From assembly GCA_020445255.1 (NCBI GenBank), contig JAGRGY010000008.1, forward strand, positions 1 through 64,000: 64,000 nt of DNA. Direction: 5' to 3'. The stretch is from Gammaproteobacteria bacterium (lineage in GTDB: Bacteria; Pseudomonadota; Gammaproteobacteria; Chromatiales; Chromatiaceae). The number at the start of each line of letters is the position of its first letter. Position 1 is the stretch's first letter. The position numbers and the translations under genes are program-made. Shown piece by piece: positions 25,886 to 36,544 of the stretch. The notes under the pieces are model-generated. The model was not told the origin of the DNA and did no database searches. It was given only the letters and a program-made list of their open reading frames with translations.

Positions 25886-28156
25886 TCAACGCAGGGTCAG
25901 CACCGGTCCGTCGCTGCCGCGATGTTCGACGCGGCCAATCGCGCTGGCAAACGGGCAGCCGGACTCGCGCAATGCCGCGATGCAGGCGCCAGCGTGCTCG
26001 CTGGGCACCCCGGCCAGGAGGCCGCCGGCGGTCTGTGGATCGAACATCAGCGGATACGCCGGATGCGCCGCGGCGGCGGCCACATCGCGCAAGGCACGCC
26101 TCAGACGCAGGTTCTGTGGCTGCATCGTGGACAGAATCCCGGCCGCGACCGTCTCCGCAGCACCGTCGAGTAGCGGCACGCTTGCCATGTCGACGACCGC
26201 GGCGGCCACCGAGGCTTCGAGCATCTCCAGCAGGTGGCCGACCAGACCGAATCCGGTGACATCGGTGCACGCCGTCGCGCCAAAACGCGCCAGACACGCC
26301 GCCGCGTCACGGTTGCTGTGTTGCATCGATTGCAGCGCCGCGTCTATCCAGCGACCCTTCGCGCGTCCGCGCATGTCGGCGGCGAGCAGCGTGCCGGTAC
26401 CGATCGGCTTGGTCAGCAACAGCGCGTCACCCGGTCGCAGACCGCGCTTGTGCAGCAATCTGTCTGGCGCGACCAGGCCGTTCACAGCCAGACCGAAGGC
26501 CAATTCAGCACCCTCGCCGGAATGACCGCCGAGCAGCGTGGCCCCGGCCTCGTGCAGCATGCTCAGCGCGCCGCTCATCAGTTCGAACAGCGTCTGTTCC
26601 ATGTCCCGCTCCACCGCGAACGGCACCGTGGCCACGGCCAGCGCCGAGTGCGCGTCCGCCCCCATCGCGTACAGATCGCCGAGTGCGTGGTTTGCGGCGA
26701 TCCGGGCGAACAGGTACGGATCGTCGATGAAGGCGCGGAAGTGATCGATGCTCTGTACCAGGAGGCAGTCGGGTGGCAGGCGAACGACGCTCGCGTCGTC
26801 TGCGGCATCGAAACCCAGCACCAGCTCGGGCGCCGACGCGACCGGCAGGCGCTGCATCACGCGGGTCAGGGCATCACTGCCGACCTTGGCGCCGCACCCG
26901 CCGCACCGCATCGCAGCCGCGGCGAGCACCTCGCGTGCACGCGCGTCGGCGAGGCCGTCCGGCACCGCGGGCAATCGCTCGGGCGACATCGCCGGCAGCA
27001 CGTTGAAGCGCCGCATGAAGCGCCGATCGATGCGGTCTTTCAATCGCCACAACCAGGCCCCCTCGAGCGACCAGCCGCCACGCGACGCGACGGCGTAGCG
27101 GCCGCCGGTGCTGATCAGGCCGAGGAAGGCGCGTTGCGGGCGATAGCGTCGCAGGCCGCGGCCGGTCAGCGCGCGCCGCAGGTTGGCGTCGAGCACCGCT
27201 CCCTGGCGCACCGCAAACACGCCGGACTTGGGCCGCGGGTCGGGCATGCTGGCGATGTCGCCGGCGGCGAACACACCGGGGTGCGACAGCGATTGCAGAC
27301 AGTCGTCGACGCGGATGAAGCCGTCGCCGTCGACCGCCAGACCGGACTCGCCCGGCCAGCCTTGTGCCGCGGCATGCGTGAGCCATAGCACGGCGTCCGC
27401 GTCCAACGTTGTTCCGTCGGCGAGTCGCACGGATCCCTGCCGCACCGACGCCACCGCGCTGCCCGTCGACACCCGGATCCCGTCCTCGCGCAGGATGCGT
27501 TCGAAGCGCGCCCGCACACCGCCGTTGTGGTTGGCGAGGATCTGCTCGTCGGCGTCGACCAGCGAAACCACCAGCCGGTCCGGATCCTGGGCATGCTCTT
27601 GGGCCAGTTCGCGCAGACGAAACCGGGTCGCCAGCGCCATCTCGACACCGCCGGCGCCGCCACCGACCACCAGCAGGCGAAACGGCATGCCGCTGCTGAC
27701 GAACTGCCGTTGCAGCGCGTCCCAGTGGCACAGCCAGGTATCGACCGGCTTCACGGCGAATGCATGCTCTTGCGCCCCGGGCACGCCGATCACCGCGGGG
27801 CGGGAGCCGATGTTGATCGACAGCACGTCGAACGGCACCGACGGCCTGCCATCGATGAACACCTCGCGCGCGCTGAGATCGAGCGCATCCACCTCGGCGT
27901 GGTAGAGCCGGGCACCGGCGAAACGTGCGAGCGGGCGGAGGTCGATGTGACAGTCGTCGTGGGCATAGTGACCAGCGACCAGACCGGGCAGCATGCCCGA
28001 ATACGGCGTGTGGATGTCGCGCGTGATCAGCGTGACCCGTACCCCCGGCATCGGGCGCATGCCGAACCGACGCAGCACGCCGACATGTGCGTGTCCGCCG
28101 CCGATCAACACCAGGTTCTTCAGGACCGGCGCTTGGTGCATGGCATCTGGCTTCAT
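25886..28156 (-). CDS. selD: FAD/NAD oxidoreductase fused to selenide,water dikinase
   Basis: A 756-residue fusion. The N-terminal 380 residues form an FAD-dependent pyridine-nucleotide-disulfide (NDH-2-like) oxidoreductase: LVLIGGGHAHVGVLRRFG, VVGGGAGGVEMALA and VFAAGDIASMPDPRP are its nucleotide-binding motifs. From about residue 420 follows SelD, which makes selenophosphate from selenide and ATP, with active-site Cys in CGGCGAKVGSDAL and CTDVTGFGLVGHLLEM. The Cys (not selenocysteine) form fits a standard codon set. Such fusions are known; the oxidoreductase may supply reduced selenium. ATG at 28156 is favoured; 28141 is possible. No selA/selB is nearby. Confidence 0.93.
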   Translation of the reverse strand: MKPDAMHQAPVLKNLVLIGGGHAHVGVLRRFGMRPMPGVRVTLITRDIHTPYSGMLPGLVAGHYAHDDCHIDLRPLARFAGARLYHAEVDALDLSAREVFIDGRPSVPFDVLSINIGSRPAVIGVPGAQEHAFAVKPVDTWLCHWDALQRQFVSSGMPFRLLVVGGGAGGVEMALATRFRLRELAQEHAQDPDRLVVSLVDADEQILANHNGGVRARFERILREDGIRVSTGSAVASVRQGSVRLADGTTLDADAVLWLTHAAAQGWPGESGLAVDGDGFIRVDDCLQSLSHPGVFAAGDIASMPDPRPKSGVFAVRQGAVLDANLRRALTGRGLRRYRPQRAFLGLISTGGRYAVASRGGWSLEGAWLWRLKDRIDRRFMRRFNVLPAMSPERLPAVPDGLADARAREVLAAAAMRCGGCGAKVGSDALTRVMQRLPVASAPELVLGFDAADDASVVRLPPDCLLVQSIDHFRAFIDDPYLFARIAANHALGDLYAMGADAHSALAVATVPFAVERDMEQTLFELMSGALSMLHEAGATLLGGHSGEGAELAFGLAVNGLVAPDRLLHKRGLRPGDALLLTKPIGTGTLLAADMRGRAKGRWIDAALQSMQHSNRDAAACLARFGATACTDVTGFGLVGHLLEMLEASVAAAVVDMASVPLLDGAAETVAAGILSTMQPQNLRLRRALRDVAAAAAHPAYPLMFDPQTAGGLLAGVPSEHAGACIAALRESGCPFASAIGRVEHRGSDGPVLTLR

Positions 28157-28791
28157 CGCGAATACCCGCGGTGGATCTGGGTCATGGGATGCTCGTTCCT
28201 GTTGCAACCGTCGATCACGCGACAGTCGTGGCGTCGTGGGTGCCTACGTCGCCAGACGTCGCAGCCCATTCGCCGCCGCGCCGGATCGGAACCCACCAGA
28301 CCCGGCTCAGGCAAGCGAACCGGCTGCACGCAACGCCGCAAGGCGACGTCACAAAGGGCCATGCGAGACAGCTATCGTCGCGGCGCGGAAGGTGGGCGAA
28401 AAGCAGACGATGCGGTCGTCAAGCGCTCGTGCCGACAGCCCGCGACGGCGCCGTGAGCCGGCGCCATGGGTGACAAGCCCGGCTCGCCATACCCACCTGC
28501 TGTGCGCCGCACCCCGTCGCGGCGACGTGCAGGCTAGAGGCATCGGCGAGTTTTGGCAAACCGCCGCCCAGGCTGCCGACAAAGACCGCGCTGGGCGGCG
28601 GGGCTGAGAATCCGGAGGCGAATCTGGGGATCGAATCTGGGGGTCAGGAATCTGGGGGTCAGCGTTCCTGATTCCAAACTCCCGGATCTTCGCGTCAGGA
28701 TCTCTGACCCCCGGACCCGGCTTGATCCCCTCGATCCACAGGGGTTGCGGGGCGAATGCGTCAAACCACAGGGCGCAGATTTCCGCGGGAT
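28157..28791. other. Gene-free region with tandem and inverted repeats
   Basis: About 635 bases without a credible gene. Open frames are Arg/Pro-rich shadows. The right part contains the tandem repeat block annotated separately. It lies between the 5' end of selD and the 3' end of the DUF302 gene, so it should hold the selD promoter, but no convincing boxes were found. Confidence 0.45.
28620..28712. repeat. REP-like repeat block
   Basis: Two exact tandem copies of GAATCTGGGGGTCAG (28633-28647, 28648-28662), a partial third (28620-28632), and the inverted core CTGACCCCC at 28704-28712. The inverted pair GGGGGTCAG/CTGACCCCC can form a stem, as REP/BIME elements mobilised by REP-associated transposases do. 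No such transposase is in this window. Confidence 0.6.
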
Positions 28792-29271
28792 TCAGTCGGC
28801 ATGCGCGATTCGCTTGCCGATCGAGCGGCGTACATCGTCGAGAATGCTCTCGAGGTCGCTGTGCCAGCGGCTCAGCTGGATCTGCACCTCGGCATCGGCG
28901 AAATACGGTGCCAGGACCTCCGGATTGAGCACCGTCAGCAGCGTATCGTCCTTCTCCGCGATGACCGCGAGCTTGAGCGGCACGTATGAGACCAGCTCCG
29001 GATACTTCTCACTGATCCGACGTACCTCGGCGAGCTTGCCGAAGAACAGCACGCGGTAGAAATCCGTCTTGTATCCGAAATCGGTCATGCCGCCATCGCA
29101 CAGCTGAATGTGCGCGACCGAGTAACCGTGCTCCTCGATGCTCGACTTGGCGTACGCGAACACGATCTCGGCACGCATCGGGATGCGCATCATGAGCATG
29201 CCGTCGGCCCGTGCGAAACCGGTAGCACACAGCAGCAGGACGGCGATCAGTCGATGGCTCAGCGGTCTCAC
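28792..29271 (-). CDS. DUF302 domain protein
   Basis: A 159-residue exported DUF302 protein: signal peptide (HRLIAVLLLCATGFARA), then a DUF302 fold (PMRAEIVFAYAKSSIEEHGYSVAHIQLCDGG to LTVLNPEVLAPYFADAEV). DUF302 proteins are small periplasmic beta-sheet domains of uncertain biochemistry, often near redox proteins. The GTG start at 29271 overlaps the stop of the upstream cytochrome gene (GTGA) with GAGGTGACGTT before it, so the two are translationally coupled; the upstream protein ends with another DUF302-like domain. The pair probably works together in the periplasm. Confidence 0.82.
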   Translation of the reverse strand: MRPLSHRLIAVLLLCATGFARADGMLMMRIPMRAEIVFAYAKSSIEEHGYSVAHIQLCDGGMTDFGYKTDFYRVLFFGKLAEVRRISEKYPELVSYVPLKLAVIAEKDDTLLTVLNPEVLAPYFADAEVQIQLSRWHSDLESILDDVRRSIGKRIAHAD

Positions 29272-30323
29272 AACGTCACCTCGTCGATGATTTCCGTGAA
29301 CGTCTCTTCCATTTGGTCCCACAGGCCGACGAGTTCGTCGTTGTTGAACCAGCGCGACACGACGCGCAGATTGGGTATCGCCATGATCACAGTGCCGTCC
29401 GGCCGTTCCATGACCGTGATCCGGCAAGGCAACACGATGCCGAGACGCGGCTCGATCTTCAGCATGCCGTACAGTACGTTGAAGTTGCAGAAGCGTATGC
29501 CGACCTGGCGCTGATTGACGCTGAACTCGTCGGTGACACCCTGCTCGACGAAACGGTCGGGGAAGATGCGGAAGTTGGCACCGGTCAGTGCCGTCTTGAT
29601 ATTCGCGATCGTCGTCTCGAAATCGTGCGGGGACTCGTAGATATGGGTCGGACGTTCGTCGGGGCCGATCGCTTCCGGCGCCGACTGGCGCTGCTCGAAC
29701 GAACGCACGTAGGCGACCACGTCGTTGATGTCGCCGTCGCTCAGTTTTCCGTCGCCGAACGCCGGCATACCCGACCACCTTCGGCCGTGTTCGACAACGG
29801 TGTGGATCATCCGGTCGGAGGCCGAACCGAGGAACCCGCTGTTGGAAATCGACGCCGGCATGACCAGGAACGAGCGTTCCCGCGACTGGGTTACGCCGGT
29901 GCCCTCGCCCTCGCCCGTGCCGTCGGCAGCGTGACATTTGATGCAGTGCTCGTTGTAGACGAGCTCACCGTGGGCGGCGTCGCCGACGACCTGATCGTTG
30001 TCGAAGCCCGGGTCCTTGGTCTCGGTGCGCTCACGCAGAAAACGCACGATCGCGTCGACCTGGGCGTCGCTGAGACGTTCGAACGCGGGCATGACCCGGC
30101 CCGGGCGGCCCAGGCGGATGGTCTTGTGCAGGTAGTCGTCGGTCACCTCGGCGAGCTTCTCGGCCGGCAGCGGCAGGCCGATGCCGCCCTGGCCCTCGAC
30201 GCGGTGACACGCGCTGCAGTGCGCAATGTACAGCTCCAGACCATCCGGTGCCGCCGCGGCCTGTGCCGCCGCGAACGCGAGCAGCAACGCGCAGAGGCGA
30301 CGCAACAGTGGAAATTTCTGCAT
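29268..30323 (-). CDS. Di-heme cytochrome c with C-terminal DUF302-like domain
   Basis: A 351-residue periplasmic protein. Signal peptide (LLRRLCALLLAFAAAQAAAA), then two class I cytochrome c domains with heme sites CSACH (about residue 38) and CIKCH (about residue 130), each followed by candidate Met ligands (RVMPAFE and GMPAFG). The last 130 residues resemble DUF302 (TTIANIKTALTGANFRIFPDRF). This fusion of two c-type hemes with DUF302 suggests electron transfer coupled to an unknown ligand or thiol. Chosen start: ATG 30323. The coupled DUF302 gene follows. A palindromic site and AT-rich promoter lie upstream. Confidence 0.88.
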   Translation of the reverse strand: MQKFPLLRRLCALLLAFAAAQAAAAPDGLELYIAHCSACHRVEGQGGIGLPLPAEKLAEVTDDYLHKTIRLGRPGRVMPAFERLSDAQVDAIVRFLRERTETKDPGFDNDQVVGDAAHGELVYNEHCIKCHAADGTGEGEGTGVTQSRERSFLVMPASISNSGFLGSASDRMIHTVVEHGRRWSGMPAFGDGKLSDGDINDVVAYVRSFEQRQSAPEAIGPDERPTHIYESPHDFETTIANIKTALTGANFRIFPDRFVEQGVTDEFSVNQRQVGIRFCNFNVLYGMLKIEPRLGIVLPCRITVMERPDGTVIMAIPNLRVVSRWFNNDELVGLWDQMEETFTEIIDEVTL

Positions 30324-30373
30324 ACCCAGCCCTGGTCCCAAATCGTATTGCAACACAATATAATGATATTCTA

Positions 30374-30394
30374 ATTCGTTCGCCTCGAACGAAT
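30374..30394 (-). promoter_or_regulatory. Perfect palindrome upstream of the cytochrome c-DUF302 operon
   Basis: ATTCGTTCG, a 3-base spacer CCT, then CGAACGAAT: a perfect 9-base inverted repeat about 50 bases before the gene start. The sequence between it and the gene is strikingly AT-rich for this genome (30350-30373), as expected of a promoter. No T-tract follows in the minus direction, so an operator for a dimeric regulator is more likely than a terminator. The regulator is unknown. Confidence 0.5.
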
Positions 30395-30533
30395 GACCCC
30401 CATTTGAGGCCGATCAAACAATGTGTCGCGCCGCACCGCACGTCGAGCCCCATAGCCGTCGATTCTGACGTTTAGCGACCGAAATACATTCCACCTTGAA
30501 CGGCGGGTTGGGAACGAAGCGCGGAGGTCAGCG

Positions 30534-33046
<2,513 letters not shown>

Positions 33047-33143
33047 GGCTGCGAAGTGTAACGCGACCGTCGCGCGCCGCGAAACTCGCGGTTTACGTCG
33101 CTGCCCGGTGTGCGGTAGCGTTGGCTGTCAACAGGAAATCGCG

Positions 33144-33383
33144 ATGAGCAGCAAGAAGAAGCAAGCCCCCACGTTCGAGGAGTCACTGGCGGAGCTCGAG
33201 GCGCTGGTGGAACGCATGGAGGCCGGCGACCTCAGCCTCGAGGAATCCCTGAGCGCGTTCGAACGCGGCATCGGCCTGACGCGTTCCTGTCAGGAGGCAC
33301 TGCAGGCCGCGGAACAGAAAGTGGAAATGCTGACGTCGCGCGCGGCCGACGCGCCGACGGAGCCGTTCAGCGATGACGCTTGA
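33144..33383 (+). CDS. xseB: Exodeoxyribonuclease VII small subunit
   Basis: The 79-residue small subunit of ExoVII, which binds XseA and digests single-stranded DNA. The family signature is complete: [41 protein letters not shown] precedes the ATG. The stop overlaps ispA by 11 bases, the common xseB-ispA operon of gammaproteobacteria. xseA is not in the window. The usual third gene dxs does not follow ispA here. Confidence 0.95.
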   Translation: MSSKKKQAPTFEESLAELEALVERMEAGDLSLEESLSAFERGIGLTRSCQEALQAAEQKVEMLTSRAADAPTEPFSDDA

Positions 33384-34275
33384 CCCTGGGTTCCAGGTCT
33401 TCCTTGGCGACTGCCGCGTGCGCGTGGAGCGCGCCCTCGACCACTGGCTGCCGACAGCGGCGACCACACCCACCCGCCTGCACGAGGCCATGCGCTACGC
33501 GACGCTCGGTGACGGCAAGCGCGTCCGCCCGACGCTGGTCTACGCGTCCGGGCACGCGTTGGGCATGCGCCCGGAGTGCCTCGATGCAGCGGCATGCGCC
33601 GTCGAGCTGATCCACGCCTATTCGCTGGTGCACGACGATCTGCCGGCGATGGATGACGACGCACTGCGGCGCGGCCGACCAACCTGTCACAAGGCCTTCG
33701 ATGAGGCAACCGCGATACTCGCCGGCGACGCGCTGCAGACGCTCGCGTTCAAAGTATTGTGCGAAGACGACCAGATGTGTGTCGATCGCGCCGACCGGCT
33801 GCGCATGATCGACGAACTCGCCCATGCCGCCGGCTCACGCGGCATGGCCGGCGGCCAGGCGCTCGACATGCAGGCAACCGGATCCGAGATCGATCTGGCG
33901 CAGCTGGAGAGCCTGCACATCCACAAGACCGGTGCACTGATCCTGGCCAGCGTGCGCCTCGGTGCGCTCGCCGCGGGTGCGGCTGCCGAACCACGGCTGG
34001 CGAGTCTGGAACGCTACGCGAAGTGCATTGGGCTGGCCTTCCAGGTGCACGACGACGTGCTCGACGTCGAGGGTGAGACCGCGGTGCTGGGCAAGACGCG
34101 CGGCAAGGACGCGGCCACCCACAAGGCGACCTACCCCGGCCTGATTGGCCTCGACGCAGCCCGCGACATGGCGCGTAACCTGATCGACGAGGCGCTGGAG
34201 AATCTCGCGGCATTCGATGAAAAGGCCGACCCTCTGCGCCAACTGGCACGCTACGTCGTCGGTCGCAAGCGCTGA
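33373..34275 (+). CDS. ispA: Farnesyl diphosphate synthase
   Basis: A 300-residue prenyl chain-lengthening enzyme joining isopentenyl units to dimethylallyl/geranyl diphosphate in the cytoplasm. Both Asp-rich motifs are present ([12 protein letters not shown] near residue 85 and [11 protein letters not shown] near 224), with [11 protein letters not shown] binding the diphosphate, and [21 protein letters not shown] sequence near residue 240. ATG overlaps xseB by 11 bases. A stem-loop with a T-tract follows about 30 bases after the stop, so the operon ends here; dxs is absent from its usual place. Confidence 0.95.
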   Translation: MTLDPGFQVFLGDCRVRVERALDHWLPTAATTPTRLHEAMRYATLGDGKRVRPTLVYASGHALGMRPECLDAAACAVELIHAYSLVHDDLPAMDDDALRRGRPTCHKAFDEATAILAGDALQTLAFKVLCEDDQMCVDRADRLRMIDELAHAAGSRGMAGGQALDMQATGSEIDLAQLESLHIHKTGALILASVRLGALAAGAAAEPRLASLERYAKCIGLAFQVHDDVLDVEGETAVLGKTRGKDAATHKATYPGLIGLDAARDMARNLIDEALENLAAFDEKADPLRQLARYVVGRKR

Positions 34276-34305
34276 TCCAGACTCGATTTTTTGCCCACAC
34301 CGAGG

Positions 34306-34334
34306 CACGGCGCGTGGCGCCGTGACGTGTTTTT
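34306..34334 (+). terminator. Rho-independent terminator after ispA
   Basis: Perfect 8-base stem CACGGCGC / GCGCCGTG with a GTG loop (34306-34324), followed by a run of five T after a short gap (34330-34334). It ends the xseB-ispA operon. Confidence 0.7.
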
Positions 34335-34370
34335 GGGCGATAATGACGCGCTTGGCCACGTACTCCCCGA

Positions 34371-34402
34371 TGTTTTCGCGGGACACGCGGCGCGGATATA
34401 AT
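34371..34402 (+). promoter_or_regulatory. folE2 promoter
   Basis: A perfect TATAAT -10 box (34397-34402), the only exact match noticed in the window, with a T-rich weak -35 region 18-20 bases upstream. It lies about 55 bases before the folE2 start. An IscR-like site overlaps and follows the -10 box. Confidence 0.65.
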
Positions 34403-34424
34403 CCTGAGTGGATCAGTCGACTAT
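34400..34424 (+). promoter_or_regulatory. Candidate IscR type 1-like box at the folE2 promoter
   Basis: A 25-base stretch matching the degenerate E. coli IscR type 1 consensus at 21 of 25 positions, counted by eye; mismatches are at positions 2, 3, 9 and 12. The right half (AGTCGACTAT) is perfect. Placed just downstream of the -10 box, it would repress. FolE2 is usually under Zur, so an Fe-S-responsive or other Rrf2-type regulator here would be unusual. Chance similarity cannot be excluded. Confidence 0.4.
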
Positions 34425-34457
34425 TTCGAGAGGCGGGCGCGACCCGTTGAGTACCCT

Positions 34458-35300
34458 ATGAGCGCAGTGAATCCGAAGCCGACCCGTGGCCCAGAGATCG
34501 AGGACGTACAGGCCAGCGCCGACACCCGGCGCATCGCGATCAACAAGGTCGGCATCAAGTCGATCCGCCACCCGGTCAGGGTGCAGGACCGCACCGGTAC
34601 CGAACAGCATACGGTCGCGACCTTCAGCATGTACGTGTTCCTGCCGCACAATTTCAAGGGCACGCACATGTCGCGGTTCGTCGAGATCCTGAACGGGCAC
34701 GAGCGCGAGATCTCGGTCGAGTCATTCAAGGACATGCTCAGCGAGATGGTCGACCGCCTGGAATCCGAGCGCGGCCATATCGAGATGTCGTTCCCCTACT
34801 TCGTCAACAAGCGCGCACCGGTCTCGGGTGTCGAGAGCCTGCTCGATTACGAGGTGACGTTGATCGGCGAGGTGCGCAACGGCCTACCCGAGATGTACGT
34901 GAAGGTCGTCGTACCGACGACCAGTCTGTGCCCGTGCTCCAAGTCCATCTCCGACCGCGGCGCACACAATCAGCGCTCGCACGTCACGCTCACGGTGCGC
35001 ACCTGCAACTTCATCTGGATCGAGGAATTGATCGACATCGTCGAGAACGAGGCCTCATGCGAGCTGTACGGCCTGCTCAAGCGTCCCGACGAAAAGTACG
35101 TGACCGAGCGCGCCTACGATAACCCGAAGTTCGTCGAGGACATGGTGCGCGACGTGGCCGCACGCCTGAATGCCGACGAACGCATCTGCGCCTACACGGT
35201 GGAAGCCGAGAACTTCGAGTCGATCCACAACCACTCGGCCTACGCACTGATCGAGCGCGACAAGGAGTCAGAGGCGCGAGGTCCGGCGGGGGCCGTCTGA
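34458..35300 (+). CDS. folE2: GTP cyclohydrolase FolE2 (type IB)
   Basis: A 280-residue enzyme making dihydroneopterin triphosphate from GTP, the first step of folate (and queuosine) synthesis. It is the zinc-independent type IB enzyme. Signature regions: [29 protein letters not shown], metal-site Glu in [12 protein letters not shown], the active Cys region [22 protein letters not shown], and [13 protein letters not shown]. Length is normal. It stands alone with its own promoter after the ispA terminator, without the Zur box or zinc-regulated neighbours that often accompany it. Confidence 0.95.
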   Translation: MSAVNPKPTRGPEIEDVQASADTRRIAINKVGIKSIRHPVRVQDRTGTEQHTVATFSMYVFLPHNFKGTHMSRFVEILNGHEREISVESFKDMLSEMVDRLESERGHIEMSFPYFVNKRAPVSGVESLLDYEVTLIGEVRNGLPEMYVKVVVPTTSLCPCSKSISDRGAHNQRSHVTLTVRTCNFIWIEELIDIVENEASCELYGLLKRPDEKYVTERAYDNPKFVEDMVRDVAARLNADERICAYTVEAENFESIHNHSAYALIERDKESEARGPAGAV

Positions 35301-35399
35301 CGGGCCAAGGGCCGGCAAGGCGTGCAGCCGGTTCGGCGATGACGCAATGCGTTGACGGCACATTTCCGCGGGGCGCCGCCGATCACGCTCCCGGCCAAT

Positions 35400-36026
35400 T
35401 CAGAATTTACTGCGCAGGATCAGCAGGTTTTCGCGCTGATCGATGTCGAATCGCGACAGCACGTTCATCCCGAGCAGGACGAATCGCGGGCTGTCGCCGT
35501 CGATGACCACGGCGCGCACGTCGCTGAACCGGATTCCCCCGACCGACAGCGACGCCAGTTGGATCTCGTGACCCAGCGCACTACCACTCGCCGTACCGAC
35601 CCCGACCGGCCTGCCGTCCACGCGATGCTGCAACCCAAGGCCGGCCGCGTGGCGTTCGCTCAGGGCAACGCTGGTCGCGCCGGTGTCGACCAGAAAACGC
35701 ACCGGGCTGCCGTTGATCAGGCCGTCTACGAAGTAACCACCCTTGGGGTCCTTGAGGATCCGGATCTCGCGTCGCGCGCTGGGTGCATAGTTCGCGCTGA
35801 CTGCAGAACCCAGACGCAGCGTGTGGCGCTGTCCAGCCATCTCGACGACGGCCTCGCGCGGGTCGGCGCTGAGCAGGCGCACATCGTGGAAGGCCTTGCC
35901 GCCGGCCGCGAGCACCTTGCGCTCGCCATCGACCTCGAGCATGGCCTTGCCCGGAAACAGGGCGAGCACGCGTACCGCGGGGTCGGCGTACGCGGCCGTC
36001 AGCAGCGCCATGACCAGTGCGGCCAT
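35400..36026 (-). CDS. Retropepsin-like aspartic protease (clan AA)
   Basis: A 208-residue exported or membrane-tethered single-domain aspartic protease of the TIGR02281-like clan AA family. Short hydrophobic N-terminus (MAALVMALLTAAYA), a linker, then the protease fold with catalytic FLVDTGATSVALSE (about residue 120), flap-like region, and the late hydrophobic ILGM-type segment VLLGMNVLSRFDI. As a retropepsin-like protein it should work as a dimer with one Asp per subunit. ATG at 36026 fits the signal-like start. It converges with folE2 and follows pgpA on the same strand. Confidence 0.85.
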   Translation of the reverse strand: MAALVMALLTAAYADPAVRVLALFPGKAMLEVDGERKVLAAGGKAFHDVRLLSADPREAVVEMAGQRHTLRLGSAVSANYAPSARREIRILKDPKGGYFVDGLINGSPVRFLVDTGATSVALSERHAAGLGLQHRVDGRPVGVGTASGSALGHEIQLASLSVGGIRFSDVRAVVIDGDSPRFVLLGMNVLSRFDIDQRENLLILRSKF

Positions 36027-36049
36027 GACCCCCAACCTGCATTGGCACG

Positions 36050-36544
36050 CTAGAGCCACAACGCCAACCCCTGCAGACAGGCCGCCGCGAACAGACCCGC
36101 GACCAGGTCGTCGAGCATGATCCCGAGCCCGCCGCTGACGCGACGGTCCAGCCAGCCGATCGGCCATGGTTTCCAGATGTCGAACAGGCGGAACAGGCCG
36201 AACCCGACGGCGATCCACACCCATCCGGTCGGCGCCGCAAGCATCGTCAGCAGGTAACCGGCGATCTCGTCCCAGACGATGCCCGGGTGATCGTGCACGC
36301 CGAGATCGCGCGACGCCCTGTCGCAGATCCAGATCCCGACGACGACGACCGTGACCAGTACCGCCAAATACAACGGCAGGGACAGGTGCGACAGCGGCAG
36401 GTACAGGCCAACGGCAAGCAACGTCCCCATCGTGCCGGGCGCCTTGGGTGAACAGCCGGCGCCGAAACCGAACGCCAGCAGGTGGCTCGGCTTGTCCAGG
36501 GACGGTTTCGGCAACGCGTCACGACTTGAAATGGTCGAAACCAT
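36050..36544 (-). CDS. pgpA: Phosphatidylglycerophosphatase A
   Basis: A 164-residue inner-membrane enzyme dephosphorylating phosphatidylglycerophosphate to phosphatidylglycerol. The family start is present (LLAFGFGAGCSPKAPGTMGTL), the DE(I/V) active-site region WDEIAGYLLTM, the FRLFDIWKPWPI motif and the C-terminal LDDLVAG. Four membrane segments. The start taken is ATG 36544, with GAGG nine bases upstream; the ATG at 36553 has no room for it. It overlaps the thiL stop by 26 bases, as in the usual nusB-thiL-pgpA operon. Confidence 0.95.
   Translation of the reverse strand: MVSTISSRDALPKPSLDKPSHLLAFGFGAGCSPKAPGTMGTLLAVGLYLPLSHLSLPLYLAVLVTVVVVGIWICDRASRDLGVHDHPGIVWDEIAGYLLTMLAAPTGWVWIAVGFGLFRLFDIWKPWPIGWLDRRVSGGLGIMLDDLVAGLFAAACLQGLALWL

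Noticed and set aside
29272..29937. N-terminal extension of the DUF302 frame
   Set aside because: It overlaps the cytochrome gene out of frame; the coupled GTG at 29271 with a signal peptide is the real start.
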